64,000 nucleotides of DNA, taken from NCBI GenBank assembly GCA_016702705.1, contig JADJDM010000022.1, forward strand, positions 80,375 through 144,374, given 5' to 3'. The stretch comes from Bacteroidota bacterium (GTDB lineage Bacteria > Bacteroidota > Bacteroidia > B-17B0 > Aurantibacillaceae). The position numbers were made by a program, and so were the translations under genes. Positions within the stretch are counted from its first letter, which is position 1; each line of letters opens with the position of its first letter. Under the pieces are notes generated by a model that worked only from the letters and a program-made list of their open reading frames with translations, had not been told where the DNA came from and ran no database searches. Shown here one piece after another: positions 46,906 through 54,571 of this stretch.

Positions 46906-47565
46906 TTATTTTGTTGTAATTTTTGCCATTACTCGCTCTACCATTCTGTCACAATAAACCAAGTTAAATTCGTAGATATCTTCGGGAGAATACATTTTTT
47001 CTATTTCTGATCTTAACATTGTTTTTGCTCTGCTTAATCTAGCCTTCACATTTGTTTCGCTGATATTAAGTGCCTCAGCTGTTTCAGCTATGTTTAGTCC
47101 GTTTAATTCTCGCATCGTGAACACTAACCGGTAATCTTCAGGGATTTTATTAAGTGCTTTTTCTAATACATGTCCCAGTTCCTTATTTAAAATATTTTTT
47201 TCGGTATTCGTGTGATTTTGAAACATCGGTTTATTTTTTTCGAGTGTTATTTCCTCAACTGTATTTTCGTTTTTGTAACTATGCTTTTTATTTTTTTGAT
47301 AACAGTTATTAAGCATTATTCTTGTGATCCACGTTTTAAAAGTAGATTTTCCTTCAAATTTTGATAAATTGTAAAATGCATTGACGTAAGTTTCCTGCAT
47401 CAAGTCTTCAGTGTCATGATGCGTATAATTATAGGCTCTACCAATTTTATATAAAAAGGGGTTATTCCTGCGAATAATTAATTCATAGAGTTTACTTTCG
47501 CCATCAAGTATTTTGCCTATTATTTCAATATCTGAATAATGCTCGAATTCTTTTACGTTCGCCAT
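46906..47565 (-). CDS. ECF sigma factor
   Basis: The 219-residue product has region 2 (IGRAYNYTHHDTEDLMQETY, GKSTFKTWITRIMLNNCY) and region 4 (IPEDYRLVFTMRELNGLNIA, SETNVKARLSRAK). The C-terminal extension (YEFNLVYCDRMVERVMAKI) carries a cysteine and resembles tails I have seen in other Bacteroidota ECF factors; no anti-sigma gene is adjacent. It is 16 nt after the cytochrome gene, and both upstream promoters share one motif, consistent with autoregulation. Confidence 0.9.
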   Translation of the reverse strand: MANVKEFEHYSDIEIIGKILDGESKLYELIIRRNNPFLYKIGRAYNYTHHDTEDLMQETYVNAFYNLSKFEGKSTFKTWITRIMLNNCYQKNKKHSYKNENTVEEITLEKNKPMFQNHTNTEKNILNKELGHVLEKALNKIPEDYRLVFTMRELNGLNIAETAEALNISETNVKARLSRAKTMLRSEIEKMYSPEDIYEFNLVYCDRMVERVMAKITTK

Positions 47566-47581
47566 ACTATAAAGTTGAATA

Positions 47582-47926
47582 TTATTTTGACGTGGCTCTT
47601 ACTCCAACAGCAAATTTTATTAACGCTTGTTTTTCTTCTGCTGTAATTTCCGCTTTTTTAGCCATTACATCTACTATTTCCAACAATCTTGGTTCTGTAT
47701 AGACTGTTACATCCTTTGCGCCATGACATTTGGTGCACGCTCCAGTATAAATGGAATGTCCTTTTTTCAATTCTTCCATTGTAGTATTTGGAAACCGGGC
47801 ATTTACGGCTGTTAGTTGTGCATCCATATTAGAATCTGCTTTTGCAGTTGAAGTTGTAGCTTTTTTTGACTTACAAGCTACGGTTATTGATATTAATAGT
47901 GTGGCGATAACAATTATTTTTTTCAT
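47582..47926 (-). CDS. Lipoprotein c-type cytochrome
   Basis: The 114-residue product has a lipobox (ISITVACKSK, Cys18) and one haem c motif CTKCH; axial methionine candidates are MAKKAE or others later. It would sit on the periplasmic face of a membrane and carry electrons. First gene of the cytochrome-sigma-folE unit. Confidence 0.88.
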   Translation of the reverse strand: MKKIIVIATLLISITVACKSKKATTSTAKADSNMDAQLTAVNARFPNTTMEELKKGHSIYTGACTKCHGAKDVTVYTEPRLLEIVDVMAKKAEITAEEKQALIKFAVGVRATSK

Positions 47927-47945
47927 TTATATAGGTTTATGAATT

Positions 47946-47976
47946 ATTAGAGTGGTTGATACTAATAAAGGTTACA
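47946..47976 (-). promoter_or_regulatory. Putative ECF promoter of the cytochrome-sigma-folE operon
   Basis: On the minus strand TGTAACC (47976-47970) and CTCTAAT (47952-47946) are separated by exactly 17 nt, identical in words and spacing to the promoter before the DoxX gene. The AAC core is typical of ECF -35 elements. Confidence 0.6.
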
Positions 47977-47986
47977 AGTAAGGAGT

Positions 47987-48370
47987 TTATTTAACAAATT
48001 TGGCTATGCGAGCCATTGAGAAAGCGGCAATTGCCATAACCAGATCACGAACTGCCACATCCACAAATTTAAAACTTGCCAAAAGAGTAAGTGCTATTAA
48101 TGTTAACCATGCCGCAACAATGTAACCACCTATCTCTGTTTTCTTTAATACTATTATTCCGGCTACAATTTCAATAACTCCAACGATCATCATAAATGCA
48201 GATGCTGAAATAGGTAACATACTTGCAATACCGGGATGAACGTATTGTTCCCAATTGGTAAGTAGATTAGTGAATTTATCTAATCCGGCAACAATAGGAA
48301 CTATGCCAAATGTTAGTTTAAGCAGATTAAATGTTGGTTTAATTGACTGATTTAAATTGATACTTTCCAT
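47987..48370 (-). CDS. DoxX-like membrane protein
   Basis: The 127-residue product has four membrane helices with a DoxX-like GIVPIVAGLDKFTNLL opening and a GVIEIVAGIIVL third-helix motif. DoxX-type proteins are linked to thiosulfate oxidation or to redox stress; this one's partner is unknown. It has its own copy of the ECF-type promoter and precedes the cytochrome gene by 60 nt. Confidence 0.8.
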   Translation of the reverse strand: MESINLNQSIKPTFNLLKLTFGIVPIVAGLDKFTNLLTNWEQYVHPGIASMLPISASAFMMIVGVIEIVAGIIVLKKTEIGGYIVAAWLTLIALTLLASFKFVDVAVRDLVMAIAAFSMARIAKFVK

Positions 48371-48413
48371 TTTAATTTGGTTTAGAGATGAAATTAATTT
48401 TGACTTATACTAC

Positions 48414-48444
48414 ATTAGAGTAGTTGACAACCGGAAAGGTTACA
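48414..48444 (-). promoter_or_regulatory. Putative ECF promoter of the DoxX gene
   Basis: TGTAACC (48444-48438) and CTCTAAT (48420-48414) on the minus strand, spacer 17 nt, matching the promoter at 47946-47976. Positions CAAC just upstream of CTCTAAT are also nearly the same. Confidence 0.6.
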
Positions 48445-48457
48445 GAATATTTTAACA

Positions 48458-48979
48458 TTAAAAATGATTGTGGATTTGCATCCCAATTTGAAAAATGTTT
48501 AAATCACTTAATTTTCCTGTAATTTTTCCTGTGTTTAAATCAAAACATATAAACACATTCATATTATCAATTTCTTTTCCTTTCCAAAAAATAGACGCAT
48601 CTACCATAAATTCTGTATACAACAATTTATGTGAGGATATAGCGTAAGTTTTTGATCCTGAAGAAGAAAAAGAAGCAATTCCTTCAGCTCCTTCAACTAT
48701 ATAATTTACATTAAAAATGAATATTTTCTTAGCTTTTGCGTACCTCTAAAACCACTGGCTGAAAGATTTGAAATTGCAATTGGTTTTCCTTTCCATTCAT
48801 CTTGGATTTTGTTTTCTCCAATTAAGATTTCACCAGCTTCAATTGCTGTAATTATGTTTTGAGTTGAAACGTTTTTGTTGCTAACAGAAGTTTGATTTCA
48901 TTAGGATTACGACTTGATAACTTTGCTGCATATTAATTCTGCTTTTTATCTTGTCTAAATTTTCAATTAATAAATTCAT
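48458..48979 (-). pseudogene. YggS-like 5' part joined to an unidentified 3' part, frameshifted
   Basis: YggS/PLPBP proteins bind PLP without catalysis and manage vitamin B6. With indels repaired, the first ~60 codons read like YggS (MNLLIENLDKIKSRI, RNPNEIKLLLATKT with the PLP lysine, IEAGEILIGENKIQ). Afterwards the sequence should enter WHFIGPLQ-type motifs but instead reads EWKGKPIAISNLSASG and, in another frame, a beta-rich domain (IVEGAEGIASFSSSGSK, MNVFICFDLNTGKITGK). At least three frame changes are needed. Its start overlaps the MarR stop as ATGA. It is a chimera or a decayed gene. Confidence 0.55.
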
Positions 48980-49581
48980 AGCTGTAATTCGTGTTCGGGG
49001 CAATCTATTCTTAATTCGCTTTCCGCAAGTTGACTCTTTAAAAGTTTGCAGTAGTGAATATCTTTTTCTAGTTGATAATTGGAACAAGTAAAACACATTC
49101 TTTGAATAGTAATGACGCCTGATTTGTTCAAGTCATAAATCAATTTCAGCAAGCCACTGAGCATTATTTTTTTTTGTTCATGCGTCAGCTTTTCAATAGG
49201 TTGTTCTATTGATGAAGCAAATAAAGATGCTTTCTTAGCAATTTTTTTTCCTTCATTTGTGAGTGATATCGAAAAACTCCTTGTGTCATTGGGATCAGTT
49301 TCCTTGGTTACTAATTCTTTTGAAAGTAAAATTTTTACACTATCGCTAATAGTGGCTTTGGTCATATTGAACTCATCAGCCAAATAACCCACTTTGCATT
49401 TTTCCAACGAATGAAAGTAAATGAAAATTAAAATTTGAATTTGAATAGGACTTAATGAGTTTTCTTTACTTTCATTCCATAATAATACTCTGAACGCTTC
49501 CGAAATTCGTTCCAAAGCTACGACAATTCGGCTTTCAATTTGTTCGTTTTGCTCGTTTAAGTTGAATGATGAATATTTCAT
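48976..49581 (-). CDS. MarR-family regulator with a four-cysteine C-terminal tail
   Basis: Residues about 20-150 form a MarR winged helix: recognition helix NMTKATISDSVKILLSKEL, wing KETDPNDTRSFSISLT. The 201-residue protein is longer than usual because of a tail with Cys163, Cys166, Cys178 and Cys194 (C-x2-C-x11-C-x15-C; FTCSNYQ, HYCKLL, RIDCPEHE), which could hold zinc or an iron-sulfur cluster or act as a thiol switch. It is coupled by ATGA overlaps to the genes on both sides and is the likely ligand of the palindrome at 52028-52050. Confidence 0.9.
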   Translation of the reverse strand: MKYSSFNLNEQNEQIESRIVVALERISEAFRVLLWNESKENSLSPIQIQILIFIYFHSLEKCKVGYLADEFNMTKATISDSVKILLSKELVTKETDPNDTRSFSISLTNEGKKIAKKASLFASSIEQPIEKLTHEQKKIMLSGLLKLIYDLNKSGVITIQRMCFTCSNYQLEKDIHYCKLLKSQLAESELRIDCPEHELQL

Positions 49582-49934
49582 ATCGTCAAATTTTTAGCAA
49601 TATAAATCCAAGCCTTTTTTCCCGACTCAAATGTTTCAAGAATTCTTTGATAATCACTTACTTCGTATTTATCTGTTTCTGCAAGCTCCGTGTCTATAAT
49701 CTCAAGTATCATTCCTTCAATAAAAGCATTTGTATTTGTTTTTTTACTGCAGTTGGGTCAAATTCAAGTTGACATTTTACTTAAAACTGTCGAATTGGTT
49801 ATTTGCAAGTTTTAAATTTTATAGCCGTTAAGTCTATCGGGCGTTCCAGTTAAAATTCGGCCATAATTTTCAAGTTGAACTTTTTCTAACTTTAAAGTGC
49901 CGTAGGAAAATAGTAAATGAATTCGTTCTTTCAT
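49578..49934 (-). pseudogene. Gamma-glutamylcyclotransferase-like (AIG2) gene with frameshifts
   Basis: The first 40 codons read MKERIHLLFSYGTLKLEKV and ENYGRILTGTPDRLNGYK, the FSYGTL start of the AIG2/GGCT fold. After at least two indels the frame resumes (NAFIEGMILEIIDTELAETD, KYEVSDYQRI, SGKKAWIYIA), which supplies the usual DxYE region. GGCT-like proteins cleave gamma-glutamyl compounds to 5-oxoproline. The TGA overlaps the MarR ATG. Damage may be sequencing error; if so the repaired protein has about 118 residues. Confidence 0.7.
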
Positions 49935-49973
49935 TTGCAATTCTCCATTTCAATAATGAAATACCCTTTTGGT

Positions 49974-50267
49974 TTATTTCAGCTTCCCATTGAGTCGTAC
50001 TGTTTCAATATGGCAATACTTGCATTCTTTTGAAGTTAATGGTTGCCCTTCTTGCCCTTTATACTTTAAATACTCTTTACCATAACAGTATATGATACTT
50101 GTGTCTTTTACGGTTTCAGGTGCGATAATATCGAAGTGCATTACACTACCATCTTTTTTTGTTACATAGGTGTCCCAAACTGCTACTTTCATTGTTTTTG
50201 TTTTATAGTTTTGTGCATTTGCGGAAAAAGAAAACAGCATTATAATTAATAAATTTAAAATCCTCAC
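49974..50267 (-). CDS. DUF2024-family protein with an apparent signal peptide
   Basis: From residue 26 the product matches DUF2024 (MKVAVWDTYVTKKDGSVMHF, EYLKYKGQEG, TSKECKYCHIE). Family members usually start at that methionine (50192), yet here the frame continues upstream into a good signal peptide (MRILNLLIIMLFSFSANAQ). Either an exported variant exists or the real start is 50192. It has a CxxCH motif near the end. Function of the family is unknown; a second, broken copy lies 88 nt upstream. Confidence 0.85.
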   Translation of the reverse strand: MRILNLLIIMLFSFSANAQNYKTKTMKVAVWDTYVTKKDGSVMHFDIIAPETVKDTSIIYCYGKEYLKYKGQEGQPLTSKECKYCHIETVRLNGKLK

Positions 50268-50355
50268 TTTACTATTTTTTTATTTGATAAGTAATGTCTT
50301 GCAAAGGTAGGGATCCCAACATCCTTACAAGACAAAATTATTGGACTTACTTTTT

Positions 50356-50628
50356 TTACAAAGTTTCGAATCCCCAATGTTTGAAAATTGAATATCCCTT
50401 TTCCTTTATTTCTCCTGAAATCTTTTCATTAGCTAATTTCCATGTGACAAAAAATCGCACTCCTCGGCGCTAATTAGTTTTTTTGCCTTTACCCCTTCTT
50501 TTTTTAAAACTCATTACCAAATTGGTAAATTTTATCAATATCCTTGAACTCTGAGGGAACAATGATGTCAAACTTTAAGAGATTACCATCTTCTTTTTAA
50601 ATACGGTATCGTATAGTGATATTTCCAT
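50356..50628 (-). pseudogene. Second DUF2024-family gene, frameshifted
   Basis: The minus strand encodes, over several frames, YDTVFKKEDGNLLKFDIIVP, EFKDIDKIYQFGNE, KLISAEECDFCHME and IKEKGYSIFKHWGFETL, a collinear match to its neighbour at 49974 including the CxxCH motif. About four indels separate these pieces in 270 bp. The pair is a tandem duplication; this copy has no signal peptide (it starts MEISLYD). Confidence 0.75.
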
Positions 50629-50692
50629 AGAATCTAATTTTTAAGCCGACACGCATAAACTATTTCAATGCGTGTCGGGCTTTGGATTATAA

Positions 50693-51416
50693 TTATTTTA
50701 TTTTTATAGTATAAGGCAAAGTTAATTTACCTGATGCAACGCTATAAACATCCATTACACCAAGCATAGGCATCATCATATCGGAAGTATTAACAGACAT
50801 GTAGCAGGTAACTGCATCAAATTTAAAATCATTTTTGTTGTTAATTCTGTACGATGGAATGACAACCTGAATCGTATTTCCTTTTGTTACCACCTGAAAG
50901 CCAGGACTATCCATATACATCGGCATATTTGGAGCTGTTGGCGGCAACTTTACATTCTTATCTTCTTTTTAAATTCTTTTACAGCAAGTCCGCCTTTCAC
51001 CCTCTCATCTTTCACCAGTATTACCCAGTGTGGATGCCAAACACGACCATCATCAGAAAAAAACACCATTATTGTTTCATCCCATAACGGAGAATCATCA
51101 AAGTCAGGATGTGAAGTAAGCGCTAAAGCTACGATACCTTCTGTTTGATTAAATCCTACATCTTCAGGTTTTAATGTTGTTGGAAAAACCAACCCAAAAC
51201 CCCGCACCATCTAATTTTCCGATTGAATCAGGCATGGTTACGCCTGCTTGTCCTTTTACCTGTATAGACATTACCACTTGTTTTAAATTAGTATTGTAGT
51301 TGGCACTTGTAGATACAATAAAGAAATTATCATTTTTAAATTTTGACACTTATCGCACGCAAATGCTTTTGAGGTAAGTAGTGTCGCTAGAGACATTGTA
51401 TAAAATAGTTTTTCAT
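50693..51416 (-). pseudogene. Exported hypothetical protein with an N-terminal CxxC, frameshifted
   Basis: Three overlapping frames join into one protein of about 240 residues. The start at 51416, after one base is added, gives MKKLFYTMSLATLLTSKAFA followed by CDKCQ, a signal peptide and a CxxC at or near the mature N-terminus. Later pieces include GQAGVTMPDSIGKLDGAGFW, GIVALALTSHPDFDDSPLWD, RVWHPHWVILVKDERVKGG and MPMYMDSPGFQVVTKGN. I do not recognise the family. It follows the mini-thioredoxin genes by 28 nt. Confidence 0.6.
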
Positions 51417-51444
51417 TTTTTTTTTTAATTAATGTTTATAATTT

Positions 51445-51684
51445 TTAAAACAAGCAAGATATACTTCCTTCATGCTCTTCAACATTAAAATGTAGTACAT
51501 TTCCATTGCTAGTTACTAAGGCAGGAAAGGCCTTTATTCCAATTTTTTTAGCTTCTTCCATTCGTGAAGGATTAAGTCCAATATGAATGATGTCCAAATT
51601 GGCAAGTCCAATTAGATTTATAATTTCTTGTCCAATAGCTGCACAAATGTCACATCCATCGTGATAAAGCATTAAATTTTTCAT
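51445..51684 (-). CDS. Mini-thioredoxin-fold protein 2
   Basis: The 79-residue product has the active-site motif CDIC (Cys11, Cys14) directly after the first strand, a conserved loop NPSRMEEAKKIGIKAFPALV with the cis-proline, and a closing strand NGNVLHFNVE. It is a minimal thioredoxin/glutaredoxin fold, collinear with the product of 51715, so the two are tandem duplicates. It starts 30 nt after its paralogue. Confidence 0.8.
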   Translation of the reverse strand: MKNLMLYHDGCDICAAIGQEIINLIGLANLDIIHIGLNPSRMEEAKKIGIKAFPALVTSNGNVLHFNVEEHEGSISCLF

Positions 51685-51714
51685 AGATCGATGAACTTAA
51701 ATGCCCTGCTATTA

Positions 51715-51966
51715 CTAGCAGGGCATTATTTTCCAACCTTTTACATCTGCCATTGATGCTCCAAAATTAATGTGTAATACATTGCCATTTGGAGTTACTA
51801 ATGCAGGAACAGATTTTACGCCTGCCTTTTCAGCTTCTGCAATTCTTGATTTATCTGTACCAAAGTGTACAATATCTACATTATTTGCACCAAGTAGATT
51901 AATGATGTCGTGCTCTGCGCTTACGCAAACAGAACAACCTGCGTGAAAGAAAACTGGTTTGCTCAT
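51715..51966 (-). CDS. Mini-thioredoxin-fold protein 1, first gene of the MarR-associated operon
   Basis: The 83-residue product has CSVC (Cys11, Cys14), the cis-proline loop AGVKSVPALVTPNGNVLHIN and no signal peptide. Such small proteins reduce disulfides or carry persulfides; the target is unknown. It is first behind the promoter/operator at 52024-52054, with a leader of about 50 nt. Confidence 0.82.
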   Translation of the reverse strand: MSKPVFFHAGCSVCVSAEHDIINLLGANNVDIVHFGTDKSRIAEAEKAGVKSVPALVTPNGNVLHINFGASMADVKGWKIMPC

Positions 51967-52023
51967 TTTTTTGCTTTTTAGATATTAATAATAATTAGAT
52001 TTATTGTAATTGCAATTACGATA

Positions 52024-52054
52024 CAAATATAGTAAGGATTCCTTACTATACAAA
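52024..52054 (-). promoter_or_regulatory. Canonical promoter with an operator palindrome filling its spacer
   Basis: On the minus strand TTTG (52054-52051), a 19-nt spacer and TATATTTG (52031-52024) form a textbook Bacteroidota promoter. A perfect inverted repeat with 11-nt arms (TATAGTAAGGA / TCCTTACTATA, 52028-52050, one central base) fills the spacer and enters the -7 box. A bound dimer would block RNA polymerase. Length and symmetry fit MarR-family operators. Confidence 0.75.
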
Positions 52055-52375
52055 ATAAAAGTTTTCAACATCTCTCTTCTTTTCTGGATTTTAGTGTAAC
52101 CTGTAACAAGCAAATATCTCTACTACCGTTTTTTATAGTTATTCTTTAAAGCTACTTTACTCGGAAATAGAGATTTTTAAAATCTAGCCCTGTACAAATA
52201 TTAAAGTATTGATAATCAAAATTTAATTGTATGCGCTTTAATAGTTAATCCGAGTTGTAACAGCTTTTCTTTTTGTGTCTAACTACTATAAATTAATAAA
52301 AACATAGATACATCTTGAATATAAATAACTTCAATCGAATCTAATTCTAAAATCTCTCCTAAAATATAGGTGATT

Positions 52376-52591
52376 CTACCTTTCAGCATCTAGGCATTGT
52401 AACATACCAGTGGAACATCCATTTGACTTCCCTCCACCAATAATTTTTTCTCTGCATCGTTTACCAAATAAATTATGATTTAAGCCCTGAGATAAGTCTA
52501 CAGCAAACATCTCAAAATTTGTTGCTGACGCTTTTGTATCTATCAAGTTTAAGGTAATTAGTAGCGATGGGATATGTCCATGTTGTGAAAT
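52376..52591 (-). pseudogene. Unidentified open-frame remnant
   Basis: An uninterrupted stretch of about 70 codons without ATG at its start (HGHIPSLLITLNLIDTKASA, FAVDLSQGLNHNLFGK, GGGKSNGCSTGMLQC). It reads like protein but I cannot assign it. Codon use is ordinary for the window. Confidence 0.25.
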
Positions 52592-52605
52592 TACTCATTT
52601 TAAAG

Positions 52606-52700
52606 CTACATAGCATAGCCATATAACTCATCGGAGTATGTTTTGATCCAGTTATTAGGGTTGAGTATGTTATGAGTTTGAGACAAGTGCGTTGCTAATT
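52606..52700 (-). pseudogene. Possible N-terminal fragment of an ECF sigma factor
   Basis: The minus strand reads NPNNWIKTYSDELYGYAM and then stops at 52606-52608. WxxxYxDxLYxYA is the usual opening of sigma-70 region 2 in ECF factors, but nothing after it continues. Short, so only tentative. Confidence 0.35.
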
Positions 52701-52924
52701 TACAAGTAATTCTTAATTATTTTCCTAAAATAACTATGGTTTGCAAAGGAGGTCCCCCTTTCGAATTTGCACCTAAACATCTTTATAGAGCGGCCCAGGC
52801 GCACTTCTCGGCAGTTTCCGCCCCAAAATCCGGGTAGAAAAGCGGATTCACAAGCCCCTGCCGTTACTTTACACTAAAATCGAAAAACTTTAGAAAAGAT
52901 TATAAAACAAACGAATCTATTGCA

Positions 52925-53489
52925 ATGAACGTCCAAAAATGCGGAAAGCGTAAAATACACTTGTTGCACCTTTGTTTTGTAAACGATAAACGCAATACCG
53001 TTCCAATAAGAACCAATAAGGTTCAATGCGTTCGGGAATCGGCAAACAGTAAAATACAGTATACGACCTTTGAATTTTTAAACGTAAAATACAATAGCCA
53101 TAAGAAAAGAAACGAAAAGAAGAAAAAAACAGAACAAAAACAAAACGGAAACAAGACCGAAAAAACTTTATCAGGAACAGATGCCGAAAAAGGTGTTTGG
53201 GAAAAAGCAGCAGATACCATTGCTGGAGATAATAAATTAATGGGATCTGTTTTAAAACTTGTATTAAGTCCTATTACACTATTAGTTGGTGTCGGTTTAT
53301 TGATCATGCCTTTATAAAATTAAAAGAGGGCAAAAGGGAGGAAATAGAAAAATTGAAAGCAGAAAACCTCAAGCTAAAAGAAGACTTATACGGAGCTTGA
53401 GGAAGATTTTGAAAGAAAAAAGTAAAGAAGAAATACAAGAGAAGATAAAAGTGTTATCGGAAACAGAAACAGGAGGAATCCCCATTTAG
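52925..53489 (+). pseudogene. Small membrane/coiled-coil protein of the mobile element, frameshifted
   Basis: The first frame (to 53317) ends in a membrane helix (KLMGSVLKLVLSPITLLVGV) after a Lys-rich region; another frame continues as a charged coiled coil (EEIEKLKAENLKLKEDLY, KSKEEIQEKIKVLSETE) to a TAG at 53487. Together they make a protein with one helix and a coiled tail, as in conserved small element proteins. The N-terminal 50 codons look unlike protein and the real start may be later. The word GTAAAATACA occurs three times here (near 52948, 53048, 53087). Confidence 0.45.
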
Positions 53490-53497
53490 GAATCGGG

Positions 53498-53764
53498 ATG
53501 AATGCACTCAGAGATGTTATACCAATAACGCAACCAGGAGAAAAAGAAAAACATATGAAACCGCTTATTTATAAAATTAAAGAAATGGAAAATAAATTAA
53601 TTGTAAAAAACGATATAAAAGTGCCAGAAGATTTGCTTATGGATATTTTACGCATTCTGTTTGGTAACAATATCAAGCATAAAATTATTGGAATTCAGGA
53701 GCGACAAAACATTGTATTGCTAAATGTGAATTTTGATTTAAACTCTCTTAAGAATAAGAAATAA
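53498..53764 (+). CDS. Small mobile-element protein of unknown function
   Basis: 88 residues, or about 69 from the second Met (KPLIYKIKEMENKLIVKNDI), with mixed alpha/beta composition and no recognisable motif. It is one of the few intact frames in the element and precedes a 32-codon frame by 7 nt. Confidence 0.5.
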   Translation: MNALRDVIPITQPGEKEKHMKPLIYKIKEMENKLIVKNDIKVPEDLLMDILRILFGNNIKHKIIGIQERQNIVLLNVNFDLNSLKNKK

Positions 53765-53771
53765 AGAAAAC

Positions 53772-53870
53772 ATGGAAGGTATATTAACTGATTACAGCGA
53801 ATACATGAAAGGTTTGCTTGGCGATACAGTTTTGATGTTGGATGAAGATGATGATGAAAACGAATATTAA
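53772..53870 (+). CDS. 32-residue acidic micro-ORF
   Basis: ATG at 53772, TAA at 53868. The product has YSEYMKGLLGDTVLML followed by an acidic tail (DEDDDENEY). It lies between two element genes with gaps of 7 and 20 nt. The compact spacing suggests a real small gene, but evidence is thin. Confidence 0.35.
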   Translation: MEGILTDYSEYMKGLLGDTVLMLDEDDDENEY

Positions 53871-53890
53871 ACCGATTAGAATTTAAAAGA

Positions 53891-54571
53891 ATGGAAAGCA
53901 CTCTGTTTATATTGCGGAGGGCATTTTACTGCAATACGTTCGGGCAAAAAATATTTAGCGATAACTGTAAACAAATGGCATACTTTAAAGAAATGGTTTT
54001 GGTGCTTTCAGGAACAACGGAAACAGAACCAAGTTTGCAAGTTCCTATAGTTAACGTAAAGCCTGTTACTACTAATGAAGTTAGCGTAAAATGCGATAAG
54101 GAAAAGGATACCGTAAAATACGGTAATGAAGAACTTACCGTAAAATACGATAAGGATGAACAAAGTGAATTTGAATTTGTACCGCTGGCGGATGCAGAAG
54201 AAGAAGAAGAAGAAGAAGAAGAAGAAGAAGAAGAAACCAAAATAGCAGAATCGAATAATGTAAGAGAGATTGAAAAGGAAATTGACCCAATAAAAAATCT
54301 TATAAAAGTTGAGCAGAAACATGAAAATGAAAACGAGCCACGTTATAAATGGATCAACAGTAAACTCATTGATTTAATTGAAAAAAAATACGAGCAAAAT
54401 TACGGAGGTGTAAAAATAAAAGAGCCTTTTGATTATTGGGAATACGAAGATGCAAAGCTGATTGTTTGGGTAAACACACGCTTTAGATGTTTATCCGAAG
54501 GATTAATAAAGCTTAGTAACTATAGCCGGATAGACCAGCACACCTTGCTTTGCGTAACGGATGCATTTTAA
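53891..54571 (+). pseudogene. Zinc-finger, glutamate-rich mobile-element protein, frameshifted
   Basis: The 226-codon frame is disrupted near its start. A second frame supplies ALCLYCGGHFTAIRSGKKY, and the first resumes with SDNCKQMAYFK; joined, they give a C-x2-C-x13-C-x3-C zinc finger if the missing Cys is restored at the join near 53955. A repeated VKYxKDE-type stretch and a 13-residue glutamate tract follow, then a folded C-terminal part (YKWINSKLIDLIEKKYEQNY). A DNA-binding role is likely for the finger; the rest is unknown. Confidence 0.5.
54197..54235. repeat. (GAA)13 microsatellite inside a coding frame
   Basis: Thirteen tandem GAA units encode a poly-glutamate tract. Unit number can change by slippage without breaking the frame. 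Confidence 0.9.

Larger units (their letters stand above)
52055..52924. other. Long gap with gene remnants before the mobile element
   Basis: No intact gene. It contains a possible ECF sigma fragment (52606-52700, minus), an unidentified open stretch (52376-52591, minus) and, at about 52747-52865, a GC-richer block with several GGCC/CGCC words before the first element gene. This block probably marks the element edge. Confidence 0.4.

Noticed and set aside
52090..52125. TGTAACC followed 17 nt later by TCTACTA, resembling the ECF promoter
   Set aside because: The second word does not match CTCTAAT and no plus-strand gene follows.
54197..54235. Short-period repeat considered as a CRISPR array
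   Set aside because: It is a trinucleotide microsatellite within a frame, without spacers; no CRISPR array is seen anywhere in the window.
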